In this document: positions 51,440 to 60,193 of the stretch, in pieces
Position numbering within the stretch: position 1 is the first letter of the stretch
Layout: each line of letters begins with the position of its first letter
From: Clostridium_AB sp036639235
GTDB lineage: Bacteria; Bacillota; Clostridia; Clostridiales; Caloramatoraceae
Length of the DNA stretch: 64,000 nt
Reading direction: 5' to 3'
Assembly (NCBI RefSeq): GCF_036639235.1
Contig: NZ_JAVWJB010000002.1
Location: 55,661-119,660 of the forward strand
Program-made: the position numbers and the translations under genes
The notes under the pieces: model-generated
Seen by the model: only the letters and a program-made list of their open reading frames with translations
Database searches by the model: none
What the model was told of the DNA's origin: nothing

Positions 51440-53071
51440 ATGAAAGATCTTATTTATATAACAGGGCATAGAAGTCCAGATACAGACTCTATTTGTTCAG
51501 CTCTGTCATACGCTAACCTAAAAAGAGAATTAGGATTTAATGCTAAGGCTGTTAGACTTGGAAACGTTAGCCGTGAAACTCAGTTTGTACTAGACTACTT
51601 TAAGGTAGATGCTCCTGAGTTTATTGAAACAGTTAAGCCTAAAATATCAGAACTTAATATTGATAAAACAGAAGCAATAAGTGAAAATACAACAGTTAAA
51701 ACTGCATTTGCTATTATGAAAGAAAGAGATGTTAAAATCCTTCCTATAGCTGATGAGGATAATAAACTTGTTGGAATTACAACTCTATCAGATATGGCTG
51801 CAAAGTATATTGGAACACTAGAAACTAATGTACTTCAAAAAAGCAATACATCTAAAGAGAATATTATTGAAACTTTAGATGGAACTATAATATGTGATAG
51901 TGACTCACTTGAGACTTCAGGTGAAGTTATTATAGTTGCTATGTACCCAGATGATGCTAAGAAATTCATTAACAAGGGTGATATAGTAATTACAGGTAAT
52001 GTTGGAACTAGCCAACTTGCTGCTATTCAAAATGGAGCTTCTATTCTTATAGTAACTGGTGGTTTTACTGTTGATTCAATGATAATTGAAGAAGCTAAAA
52101 ACGCTGGAACTATGATTATTAGCACTCCATTTGATACATTTACTGCATCAAAGTATATTCACCAAAGTATTCCAGTATCATATGTTTCAACTCCACTTGA
52201 AAATATTGTTGCATTTAAGGAATTTGAATTTGTTGAAGATGTTAAGGATGCTATGAGTAAAACTAGATTTAGAAGCTATCCTGTTATTGATTCAAAGGGA
52301 GTTATTAAGGGATTCATCTCAAGATATCACCTTATGACTCAAAACAAGAAAAATATTATACTAGTTGACCACAACGAAAAAGCTCAATCAGTAAACGGTA
52401 TTGATGATGCTGAAATTCTTGAGATTATTGACCACCACAGAATTGCAGATGTTCAAACTGCAAAGCCAATAATTTTTAGAAATGAAACTGTTGGATGTAC
52501 TTGTACAATCGTAGCTAAAATGTACTTCGAAAACGACGTAACTCCATCTAAAGAGTTTGCTGGACTTATGTGTTCTGCTATTTTATCAGATACGCTTAAG
52601 TTTAAATCACCTACTTGTACAGAAACAGATGTTAAGATTGCAACTAAGCTTGCTGAAATTGCTGGTATTAACATAGATGAATATGCAATGGAAATGTTTA
52701 AGGCTGGTACATCACTTAAGGGTAAAACAGCTGAAGAAATATTCTATCAAGATTTTAAAGACTTTAAATTAGCTGGATTTAAGATAGGTATTGGTCAAGT
52801 TAATACTATGGATATAGATGGACTTGGTGACACTAAGCTTGAAATAATTGACTTTATGGGTAAGCTTTGTGAAGAGAAGGACTACAATATAGTAACCCTA
52901 GCTTTAACTGATATTATTAAAGAAGGGTCAGAGCTACTATTTGTTGGACCTGATAAGGATATATTATCTCAGGCATTTAATATAGATGTTTCAGGAACAA
53001 GTGCTTACCTTCCTGGTGTTGTATCAAGAAAGAAGCAAATAGTTCCTCCTATATCAACTGTTATAGAATAA
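51440..53071 (+). CDS. ppaC: CBS/DRTGG-containing manganese-dependent inorganic pyrophosphatase
   Basis: Family II pyrophosphatase that hydrolyses PPi to phosphate. DHH-fold motifs: HRSPDTDSI (about 7-15), DHNEKAQ and IDHHRI. These are interrupted by a regulatory insert of two CBS domains (about 70-125 and 250-305) with a DRTGG domain between them. A DHHA2 domain closes the protein, with SRKKQ near the end. CBS-PPases of Clostridia are regulated by adenine nucleotides and diadenosine polyphosphates through this insert; that is known of the family. 543 residues. GGAGGTG at 8 bases before the ATG. Confidence 0.96.
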   Translation: MKDLIYITGHRSPDTDSICSALSYANLKRELGFNAKAVRLGNVSRETQFVLDYFKVDAPEFIETVKPKISELNIDKTEAISENTTVKTAFAIMKERDVKILPIADEDNKLVGITTLSDMAAKYIGTLETNVLQKSNTSKENIIETLDGTIICDSDSLETSGEVIIVAMYPDDAKKFINKGDIVITGNVGTSQLAAIQNGASILIVTGGFTVDSMIIEEAKNAGTMIISTPFDTFTASKYIHQSIPVSYVSTPLENIVAFKEFEFVEDVKDAMSKTRFRSYPVIDSKGVIKGFISRYHLMTQNKKNIILVDHNEKAQSVNGIDDAEILEIIDHHRIADVQTAKPIIFRNETVGCTCTIVAKMYFENDVTPSKEFAGLMCSAILSDTLKFKSPTCTETDVKIATKLAEIAGINIDEYAMEMFKAGTSLKGKTAEEIFYQDFKDFKLAGFKIGIGQVNTMDIDGLGDTKLEIIDFMGKLCEEKDYNIVTLALTDIIKEGSELLFVGPDKDILSQAFNIDVSGTSAYLPGVVSRKKQIVPPISTVIE

Positions 53072-53077
53072 AATTAT

Positions 53078-53118
53078 AGGTCGATTTCAAAATAATAATT
53101 TGAGATCGACCTTTTTTT
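53078..53118 (+). terminator. Intrinsic terminator of ppaC
   Basis: A 14-bp stem (arms 53078-53091 and 53099-53112) containing AGGTCGAT / ATCGACCT, followed by T7. Confidence 0.9.
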
Positions 53119-53135
53119 AATATTATGGACTTATA

Positions 53136-53170
53136 TACTTAATAAGGCTGCTAACATGGTCAGCAACCTT
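53136..53170 (-). terminator. Intrinsic terminator of the cmk-plsC-ispH operon
   Basis: AAGGTTGCTGAC / TTAGCAGCCTT stem of 12 bp. Two positions are G-U pairs only in the minus-strand RNA, which assigns the structure to this operon. A T-containing tail follows. Confidence 0.7.
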
Positions 53171-53190
53171 ATTACCTTATTAAACTAATT

Positions 53191-55095
53191 TTATTCTGCG
53201 TCTTTAATTGATAGTTCAACTTTTTTCTTATCAAGGTCTATATTAATAATCTTAGCCTTAACAATTTGTCCAATTGAAAGCGCCTTGTCTACCTTATCAA
53301 CTCTTTCATTTGATATCTTAGAAATATGAATTAAACCATCTACTCCCTCAACAACCTCAACAAATGCTCCAAAGTCAGTAAACCTTAATACTTTAACTTC
53401 TAAAACATCATCAACCTTATACTTTTCAAGCATAGTTTCAAATGGCTGCTTTTCAAGCTTTTTCATGCTTCCTGAAACCTTCTTACTATCCTTATCAACT
53501 CTTAAAATCTCTGCACTAGCCTTGTCACCAATCTTATAGTGCTTTGATACGTTAATATTTCTAAGCCATGAAATTTCAGCCTTAGGAACAAATACATCTA
53601 CTGCACCTATATTTATAAATAAGCCAGCTTCAATTATTGCCTTAATATTACCTGTAATTATCTTACCTTCTTCAAGTGTTTCAAATGCATTTGCAACATC
53701 TCTTTGCCTTTTCTCTTCAAGAATCTCTTTTCTAGAAACTATAATTTGAATGTCACGTCTTTCTTCCTTAATCTCATTAATTCTAACCATTAACTTCTTA
53801 TTAAGAACTTCTTCCCTATTCTTAGTTCCTGAAAGTGATGCAGGCATAAATACCTTAAATCCATTAAACTTACCTGAGTATCCACCCTTAACTTCCTCAA
53901 GCATAGTAACTTCTACTTCCTCTTCTGATTCTTTAAATACTCTAATTTTATCTATTTGTCCCTCTTTTTCAAGTGAAAGTCTACTTAATACAACGTTACC
54001 TTCTCCATCGTTCATTCTAACAACTTCAGCTTCAATAACATCGCCACTCTTAAACTTACCAATAAAGCTATCACCACATGATGGCATATTGTTAATATCT
54101 ATTATTGCGTCTGATTTATAACTAATATCAAGGTACATAACTCTTTCCTTAACGCTCATAACAGTTGCGTTAACCTTAGTTCCTACCTTAATGCTATCTA
54201 GCATATCAAAATACATATTAAACTCATCGTCTGATATCTCTTCTTTTTGTTTTTCTATGTTCATGTCTATTTCTAAAGACTTAATTTTCTTAATTACTCT
54301 ATCTATAACATAATCTGGTGTAGAAGCACCTGCTGTAATACCAACTACTTTACATCCTCTAATTGAGTCAAGGTTTAACTCTTCTTCTGTTTCAATAAAG
54401 TATGAGTTTTCACAGTTTTCCTTTGAGATTTCAAAAAGCTTTCTAGAGTTTGAGCTTTCCTTGCCTCCAACAACAATCATAGCGTCTACCTTAGATGATA
54501 TTTCACGAGCTTCTGACTGTCTTTCGTCTGTAGCACTACAAATAGTATCAAAAATAACTGTTTCCTTAGCTACTCCTATAAGTGAAGAAACTATTTCCTT
54601 CCACTTAACTCTGTTAAATGTTGTTTGTGCAACTATGCAGATTTTACCGCCTTTAACACCCTCAACATCTTCTATATTTTGAACAATAAATGACTCTTTA
54701 CACCATCCACTAATTCCCTTAACCTCAGGATGGCTTGGATCACCTATAATTATTATCTTATAACCTTCATTTGATTTCTTTTCAGCTATTCTGTGAATAT
54801 TCTTTACAAAAGGACAAGTAGCATCTATTATGTTAGCACCCTTATCTTCTAGGGTTTTAATTTCTGATTTTGAAACTCCATGGCTTCTTATTACAACTCC
54901 AAGGTCTTTCTTTGCATCCTCAAGGTTATCAAGTATAGAAACACCCTTTCTTGAAAGGTCCTCTACTACTTGCTTATTATGTATTATTGGTCCATATGTT
55001 TTAACCTCATTGTCTACACTAGCTAAGTTAACCTTATCTATTGCATTTTTTACTCCAAAACAAAATCCTGCGCTTTTAGCTATTAATATTTGCAT
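53191..55095 (-). CDS. ispH: Fusion of HMBPP reductase (IspH/LytB) with ribosomal S1-like domains
   Basis: The N-terminal ~280 residues are IspH, the last enzyme of the MEP isoprenoid pathway (4Fe-4S). The three cluster cysteines are in GFCFGV (C12), DATCPFV and DTICSATDERQ. The C-terminal ~350 residues hold four S1 RNA-binding repeats (about 305-375, 390-460, 477-547 and 562-632), the last with DFGAFVEVVEGVDGLIH, shown as FGAFVEV and VDGLIHISKIS. This fusion is characteristic of Clostridia. No other rpsA is in the window, so the tail may act as ribosomal protein S1. 634 residues; the start overlaps plsC by 20 bases. Confidence 0.96.
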   Translation of the reverse strand: MQILIAKSAGFCFGVKNAIDKVNLASVDNEVKTYGPIIHNKQVVEDLSRKGVSILDNLEDAKKDLGVVIRSHGVSKSEIKTLEDKGANIIDATCPFVKNIHRIAEKKSNEGYKIIIIGDPSHPEVKGISGWCKESFIVQNIEDVEGVKGGKICIVAQTTFNRVKWKEIVSSLIGVAKETVIFDTICSATDERQSEAREISSKVDAMIVVGGKESSNSRKLFEISKENCENSYFIETEEELNLDSIRGCKVVGITAGASTPDYVIDRVIKKIKSLEIDMNIEKQKEEISDDEFNMYFDMLDSIKVGTKVNATVMSVKERVMYLDISYKSDAIIDINNMPSCGDSFIGKFKSGDVIEAEVVRMNDGEGNVVLSRLSLEKEGQIDKIRVFKESEEEVEVTMLEEVKGGYSGKFNGFKVFMPASLSGTKNREEVLNKKLMVRINEIKEERRDIQIIVSRKEILEEKRQRDVANAFETLEEGKIITGNIKAIIEAGLFINIGAVDVFVPKAEISWLRNINVSKHYKIGDKASAEILRVDKDSKKVSGSMKKLEKQPFETMLEKYKVDDVLEVKVLRFTDFGAFVEVVEGVDGLIHISKISNERVDKVDKALSIGQIVKAKIINIDLDKKKVELSIKDAE

Positions 55096-55678
55096 TGTCT
55101 TCCTCCTTCTCTAAGCCTCTAATCCTATCTAAGACCATTGAACTTAAAGCTTTATAGTCCTCACTTGTAAGCTTTTTATCTATGCCCTCTAAAAGGTTTA
55201 TCGGCTTTCCATAGGTTATAGTTATGGTAGAAAATCTCTTAAAGCTTGATTTTATATTTACAGGAACAACTGGTTTTTGAGATTTAACAGAAAGCATAGC
55301 AACACCAGACTTTGCCTGTGAATCCTCGTCTTGCTTAACTCTAGTGCCCTCTACAAATATCCCAATAAGCTCTCCTGACTTTAAGGCCTTTATACTGGTT
55401 TTTATAGCTGCAATATCAGCAGCACCTCTTTTAACAGGAATCATACCTGACCCACCAAATATAAATTTCCCTATAAAACTTTTAAATAATTCTGCCTTAG
55501 CCATAAACCTAACCTTACGTTTGCAAGTAGTTGCAAGTAAAAAAGGGTCATAATTACTTAAATGATTTGCAGCAAGTATGGCTCCACCTTCAGGTATATT
55601 TTCATATCCTTTTACAACTACCTTAAATTTAAGTTTAAGATATATATTAACAGAATTCTTTACTATCCAATATATCAA
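55076..55678 (-). CDS. plsC: 1-acyl-sn-glycerol-3-phosphate acyltransferase
   Basis: Makes phosphatidic acid from lysophosphatidic acid at the membrane. HX4D is NHLSNYDP (about 37-44 in this numbering), the glycerol-phosphate-binding motif is VEGTR, and FGGSGMIPVKRG is conserved. I start at a TTG (55678) giving (M)IYWIVKNS; the AGGGAG ribosome site overlaps the cmk stop with 8-base spacing. A TTG six codons further up would overlap cmk by 14 bases and lacks a site. It lies between cmk and ispH. Confidence 0.92.
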   Translation of the reverse strand: MIYWIVKNSVNIYLKLKFKVVVKGYENIPEGGAILAANHLSNYDPFLLATTCKRKVRFMAKAELFKSFIGKFIFGGSGMIPVKRGAADIAAIKTSIKALKSGELIGIFVEGTRVKQDEDSQAKSGVAMLSVKSQKPVVPVNIKSSFKRFSTITITYGKPINLLEGIDKKLTSEDYKALSSMVLDRIRGLEKEEDNANINS

Positions 55679-55682
55679 TTTT

Positions 55683-56336
55683 CTATCTCCCTTCAATTAG
55701 GGATATCATTTCACTAACTACCTCATCAATACTTTTGGAAGTAGTATCAACAAGTATAGCATCCTCAGCTTGACAAAGAGGGGTTACCTCTCTTGTCATG
55801 TCAACCCTATCCCTTTCTTTTATATCGTTTATAACATCTATAAGGCTTACATCCATTCCTTTTTCTTTAAATTCTCTATATCTTCTCTCAGCTCTTTCCT
55901 CAACGCTAGCTGTTAAGTAAATCTTAGTTGAAGCATTTTTAAGAACCCTAATCCCTATGTCCCTACCATCCATTATAACACTTTTTTCTGATGCCATGCA
56001 TCGCTGCATATTAACAAGTTCATCTCTAACTAAGCTTATCTTAGCGATACTTGAAACATTTTCGCTAACATAGGGTGTTCTTATTTCTTCACTAACATCT
56101 ACACCGTCAAGATAGACCCTTCCATTTATTAGGTCTATTTTTGTTTCACCTAATATATTCGTAATTTTTTCAATATCGTCTATCTTAATATTGTTATTTA
56201 AAACCTTAAGTGTTAGTGCTCTATACATCGCACCTGTATCTATATATTCTAAATTAAGTTTTTTAGCAACCATCTTACATATTGTGCTTTTGCCAGCCCC
56301 TGCTGGTCCATCTACAGCTACTACTATTTGACTCAT
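55683..56336 (-). CDS. cmk: Cytidylate kinase
   Basis: Phosphorylates CMP and dCMP with ATP. The P-loop GPAGAGKST (about 10-18), YIDTGAMYRALT, DGRDIGIRV and TASVEERAERRY motifs are complete. 217 residues is the normal length. The cmk-plsC-ispH/S1 order is seen in many Clostridia. ATG at 56336, 9 bases after the flavoprotein gene. Confidence 0.97.
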   Translation of the reverse strand: MSQIVVAVDGPAGAGKSTICKMVAKKLNLEYIDTGAMYRALTLKVLNNNIKIDDIEKITNILGETKIDLINGRVYLDGVDVSEEIRTPYVSENVSSIAKISLVRDELVNMQRCMASEKSVIMDGRDIGIRVLKNASTKIYLTASVEERAERRYREFKEKGMDVSLIDVINDIKERDRVDMTREVTPLCQAEDAILVDTTSKSIDEVVSEMISLIEGR

Positions 56337-56345
56337 AGTCTCCTC

Positions 56346-57569
56346 CTAACTATTTACTCCTGCACAGTATCCTGTTGAAAAGGCTACCTGCATGTTAAAT
56401 CCACCTGTTAGCGCATCAACATCTAAAAGTTCCCCTGCAATAAATAGACCACTTACAATCTTTGATTCCATTGTTGATGGGTCTACTTCCTTAACATTTA
56501 CTCCACCCCTAGTTATAATCGCCTCTGCTAGAGGTCTTGTTGACACAATTGTTAACTTAAATGCCTTAATTAAACTTATAAGATTTCTTCTTTCTTCCTT
56601 AGTAATAGAATTTGTCTGCTTATCCTCATCAATTCCTGATAAATTAATAATTATTGGAATTAACTTTTTAGGTAATAACTCATCTAAGGAATTTTTAAAT
56701 TGCTTGTTTTTGTACTTATCAAAATCCTTTATAATTCTCTTATCAAGCTCTCCCTCTGTTAAAGCAGGCTTTAAGTCAATATAAAACTCAACTTCCCTTG
56801 GAAGAATATCGCTTATTTTTCTACTTGCTGATAATACTATAGGACCTGATAGACCAAAATGGGTAAATAGCATCTCCCCAAAGTCTTTATGGATACTTTT
56901 ACCCTTATGCTTAATATTAATTTCAACATTTTTAAGTGCCAGTCCCATAATATCCTGAACAAATTTTTCCTTTGTTACAAGTGGCACAAGTGATGGCTTA
57001 ATATCTGTTATCTTATGTCCACATCTTTTAAGTATGTCATAACCGTCTCCAGTAGAACCTGTAAGAGGATATGAAGCTCCTCCTGTTGTTATAATAACGC
57101 TATCTGCTGCTATCTTTCTTCCATCTTCAAGAATAATACCCTTAGCAGAACCATCTTCTACAATAATATCTTCAACCTTTGATTTAAGCATAATTTTAAC
57201 AGAATTTTCTTGTAGATACTTCTCAAAACATCTGATAATATCACTTGACTTGTCTGATTCAGGAAATACTCTATCTCCCCTCTCAACCTTAAGCTTAACA
57301 CCTTTAGATTCGATCATGTTCATAACATCTTGATTCGTAAATGTATATAGTGAACTATACATAAATATACCATTACCTGGAATGTTTTTTATAATATCTT
57401 CAACATCTTTATTACTAGTAACATTACATCTTCCCTTACCTGTAATAAACATTTTTTTGCCTATTTTATCGTTTTTTTCTATTAATAATACTTTATTTCC
57501 CTTTTCAGCTGACTTAATGGCTGCCATCATGCCAGCTGGTCCAGCCCCAACTACAACTACCTGTTTCAT
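56346..57569 (-). CDS. HI0933/YhiN-family FAD flavoprotein (BaiN-like)
   Basis: 407-residue flavin-binding oxidoreductase. The dinucleotide motif VVVVGAGPAGMMAAIKSAE is at the start (key residues GAGPAG), with KKMFITGKGRCNVT typical of the family. The C-terminal GLFIAGELLDVDALTGGFNMQ-type FAD contact (key residues GELLDV, TGGFN) follows. The substrate is not known: family members include aminoacetone oxidase-like proteins and BaiN of bile-acid metabolism, but no such context exists here. It is the first gene of the cmk-plsC-ispH operon. Confidence 0.87.
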   Translation of the reverse strand: MKQVVVVGAGPAGMMAAIKSAEKGNKVLLIEKNDKIGKKMFITGKGRCNVTSNKDVEDIIKNIPGNGIFMYSSLYTFTNQDVMNMIESKGVKLKVERGDRVFPESDKSSDIIRCFEKYLQENSVKIMLKSKVEDIIVEDGSAKGIILEDGRKIAADSVIITTGGASYPLTGSTGDGYDILKRCGHKITDIKPSLVPLVTKEKFVQDIMGLALKNVEINIKHKGKSIHKDFGEMLFTHFGLSGPIVLSASRKISDILPREVEFYIDLKPALTEGELDKRIIKDFDKYKNKQFKNSLDELLPKKLIPIIINLSGIDEDKQTNSITKEERRNLISLIKAFKLTIVSTRPLAEAIITRGGVNVKEVDPSTMESKIVSGLFIAGELLDVDALTGGFNMQVAFSTGYCAGVNS

Positions 57570-57653
57570 TTATTCTCCTTATAAGACCAAAAAGCCTTTT
57601 TTATTTTTAAAAACTATATTTACAATAACATAAATCCCCTAAAAATTGAAGAA

Positions 57654-57683
57654 GTAAAAGCAAGGGAAAACCCTTGCTTTTAC
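57654..57683 (-). terminator. Intrinsic terminator of the rpiR-type regulator gene
   Basis: Perfect 13-bp stem GTAAAAGCAAGGG / CCCTTGCTTTTAC, loop AAAA. The T-rich stretch is in the outer stem arm. Confidence 0.75.
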
Positions 57684-57690
57684 AGTGAAT

Positions 57691-58569
57691 TTATAGTGTT
57701 GTTTTGTTTTTATATGTGTACACGTTATACTCATCCCATATGCTTTCAAGTGTCTCAAAGGTCTCAGAAACCTTATCCTTCTCCCTAATACTTACTGCTA
57801 CAATCAATGCGTTAATAACGCTTAATGGTGCTACTAGTGAGTCAACAAATGAAGCCATATTACTTTGTGCTATTAATGTATGGTCTGCACTTGATGCTAG
57901 TGGTGAAAGTAAGCTATCTGTAATAGCTACAACCTCTGCATTTTTGCTCCTTGCAAACTTAAGTGCTTCAACTGTAGTACTTGAGTATCTTGGAAACCCA
58001 ATTCCAATAACAACATCTCCCTCTTTAACTCGAAGTAGCTGTTCAAAAACATCACTAACTCCATTAGAAATAAGGTTAACGTTATCAAGTACTAGGCCTA
58101 GATAAAACCCTAAAAAGTCTGCTAGTGCCTCTGAACTTCTATATCCAACAATGTATATTCTATTCGCTCTAAAAATTGAGTTAACAACCTCTTCAAATGT
58201 AGTATCGTTAATTTTTTCTAGTGTTGCTCGGATATTTTCCATATCAGCCTTTAAAACGCTTTTTAAAACGTTTTCTTCACTAATATAATCACTTGATAAT
58301 TCTATTCTTTGAACAGATGTTAATTTAGTCTTAATCATTTCCTGAAGTGCTTTTTGAAGCTTTGGATATCCACTGAATCCAAGTTCATTGGCAAATCTAA
58401 CAACTGTAGATTCACTTACACTAACTGTTTGACCAAGTTTCGCCGCTGTCATAAATGCAGCCTTATCATAATGTTTTAAAATGTACTCTGCAATAAGCTT
58501 TTGTCCTTTACTTAACCTTGGAAACTTAAGCTGTATTAGCTTCATTAAATCCTGTCTATTTTGTTCCAT
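57691..58569 (-). CDS. MurR/RpiR-family transcriptional regulator
   Basis: 292 residues: an N-terminal RpiR helix-turn-helix (about 15-75, VSVSESTVVRFANELGFSGYPK with key SESTVVRF) and a C-terminal SIS domain (about 125-260, IYIVGYRSSEALADFL) that binds phosphosugars. It usually controls a nearby sugar or amino-sugar locus, but no such genes are adjacent, so targets are unknown. The inverted repeat bracketing its promoter suggests autoregulation. Confidence 0.9.
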   Translation of the reverse strand: MEQNRQDLMKLIQLKFPRLSKGQKLIAEYILKHYDKAAFMTAAKLGQTVSVSESTVVRFANELGFSGYPKLQKALQEMIKTKLTSVQRIELSSDYISEENVLKSVLKADMENIRATLEKINDTTFEEVVNSIFRANRIYIVGYRSSEALADFLGFYLGLVLDNVNLISNGVSDVFEQLLRVKEGDVVIGIGFPRYSSTTVEALKFARSKNAEVVAITDSLLSPLASSADHTLIAQSNMASFVDSLVAPLSVINALIVAVSIREKDKVSETFETLESIWDEYNVYTYKNKTTL

Positions 58570-58598
58570 AATCCAACCATCCTTCTTGATGTGGTATT

Positions 58599-58659
58599 AA
58601 AAATGTTAAATTGTTACGCTTAAATTATATAAAAAATGCAATATCATTTTAACATTTTT
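58599..58659 (-). promoter_or_regulatory. Promoter of the rpiR-type gene bracketed by a 12-bp inverted repeat
   Basis: AAAAATGTTAAA (58599-58610) and TTTAACATTTTT (58648-58659) are exact inverted copies 37 bp apart. Between and overlapping them are TTAAAA (58652-58647), a 17-base gap and a perfect TATAAT (58629-58624). One arm covers the -35, the other lies just after the expected start, a classic repressor layout. Confidence 0.55.
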
Positions 58660-58684
58660 TCATTTACAATGCAAGAAAGACGTC

Positions 58685-59443
58685 TTAATGTTTCATCCAG
58701 CTACTAACTTTTTCTATTGTATTGAAATTTGTTAAGTCATAATTTAGTGGGGTAACTGTTATGTAACCATTGTTTATGTAATATATATCAGTACTTTCAG
58801 TTATATCATCCTTAGGATAACAAATATTTAAATACCCTTTTTCTCCTTTTTCATCTTCAACAACTTCATAGCAACCTGAATAAATCTTATTTCCCAAATT
58901 GCAAACTTCAATTCCTTTTATTTCACTTTTTGGTATATCTGGAAAGTTAACATTTAGTACTGTTTTATAATCTAGATTATTTTTTATTGCCTTATTTATT
59001 ATTTCCACTGCATATTCTGCACATTGAATAAATCTTTCTTCACTTTCTACTTCACCGTTAAAAGATAATGCAATTGAAGGCTTTTTTTGCATAGCTCCTT
59101 CTATTGCAGCTGAAACTGTTCCTGAATAAAGTACATCAGAACCTAGATTCGATCCTATATTAATTCCTGAAATAACCAAATCTATATCCTCATCTAGAAA
59201 CTCAGTGGCAATTTTTACACAATCAGCTGGTGTTCCATTTATACTGTATACCTTTGATTTTATTTCATGTAAATTAACTTGATTTGCATATAGGGTCTTT
59301 TTAATAGTTATAGAGTGGCTACATGCACTTCTTTGACTTGAAGGTGCTACTACTATAACCTCATGGTGCTTTTCAAGCTCTTTTGTTAGATAATATATTC
59401 CCATTGCATTATATCCATCGTCGTTTGTTATTAATATTTTCAT
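58685..59443 (-). CDS. surE: 5'/3'-nucleotidase SurE
   Basis: Metal-dependent nucleoside monophosphatase. The metal site is ITNDDGYNAMG (about 4-14, with the DD pair) and SGINIGSNLG (about 92-101); the conserved SGTVSAAIEGAM follows. 252 residues. ATG at 59443 after AAAAGGAG. It is divergent from the orphan at 59.5 kb. Family members also act on short polyphosphate. Confidence 0.96.
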   Translation of the reverse strand: MKILITNDDGYNAMGIYYLTKELEKHHEVIVVAPSSQRSACSHSITIKKTLYANQVNLHEIKSKVYSINGTPADCVKIATEFLDEDIDLVISGINIGSNLGSDVLYSGTVSAAIEGAMQKKPSIALSFNGEVESEERFIQCAEYAVEIINKAIKNNLDYKTVLNVNFPDIPKSEIKGIEVCNLGNKIYSGCYEVVEDEKGEKGYLNICYPKDDITESTDIYYINNGYITVTPLNYDLTNFNTIEKVSSWMKH

Positions 59444-59533
59444 AAAAAACTCCTTTTAATTAAATAATTTTTTTAAAATCCATCCATACTATATAAAAAT
59501 ACAGAAATTTCTCCCTCTGAAAGGATGACTTTT

Positions 59534-60175
59534 ATGATACAAATAGACGATGCCGGAAGTGGCAGTCTAGTTGGTGGTACAGTAATCGGCTTAATTAGGG
59601 TAGAAACTGGAGATTATTATCAAGAGATAATCCCTATTAAGTGCTTTAAGTCCCCTAATTTTGAGGAAAAGAAATATGATGAGTACTCTACCAAAATCAT
59701 AAAAAGGGGATTAAAAGAACTTAATGTTTCTAAGGAAGAACCTATAGAAATATGCCAAGGTTATATGTTTAACACAGCTAGAAAATACCTAAAGGATTCT
59801 GGTTATAATTTTGATTCAACTAAGATTGGAGAACCTCTACAAACTATTATAGAAGAGTCTTTTACAGACTACTGTGTAGGTCTTGGCATTCCACTTAATT
59901 ATCTTGATTATACTAAGTATCCTTTTCACTTTCATAGGATGCTTAAATGGGTTTTTGCCGACTATAAAACCCGAGAAAAACTATGCAAAACAGCTTGGCG
60001 CAGCTGGGCTAAACACAAAAATATCGAAAAAATATTTTCAACAGACGAGGTCTATTCTGGAAGGTATTACTGCCTGAAATGTGGTAATCAAATATCTGTT
60101 CCTTCTAAAATTAAGGTTTTAAAATATACTACAGATAAAGAACACACTCTATACCTTCACCTTGCTTGTAACTAA
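59534..60175 (+). CDS. Orphan protein with RNase HII-like N-terminal motif and zinc-finger-like end
   Basis: I do not recognise a named family. The 213 residues start MIQIDDAGSGSLVGGTVIG. This resembles the first active-site strand of RNase HII (DEAGRG..AG), with D5/D6 at the acidic position and the same glycine spacing, but further RNase HII motifs are not evident. The middle is rich in aromatic residues (YLDYTKYPFHFHRMLKWVF, key HFHR). The C-terminus has C180-x2-C183 and H209-x2-C212, a possible zinc site. I choose ATG 59534, because AAAGG then has 9-base spacing; the ATG at 59525 would have none. It stands alone between surE and rluB. Confidence 0.7.
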   Translation: MIQIDDAGSGSLVGGTVIGLIRVETGDYYQEIIPIKCFKSPNFEEKKYDEYSTKIIKRGLKELNVSKEEPIEICQGYMFNTARKYLKDSGYNFDSTKIGEPLQTIIEESFTDYCVGLGIPLNYLDYTKYPFHFHRMLKWVFADYKTREKLCKTAWRSWAKHKNIEKIFSTDEVYSGRYYCLKCGNQISVPSKIKVLKYTTDKEHTLYLHLACN

Positions 60176-60193
60176 AGGGATGTTAATCTCCTT

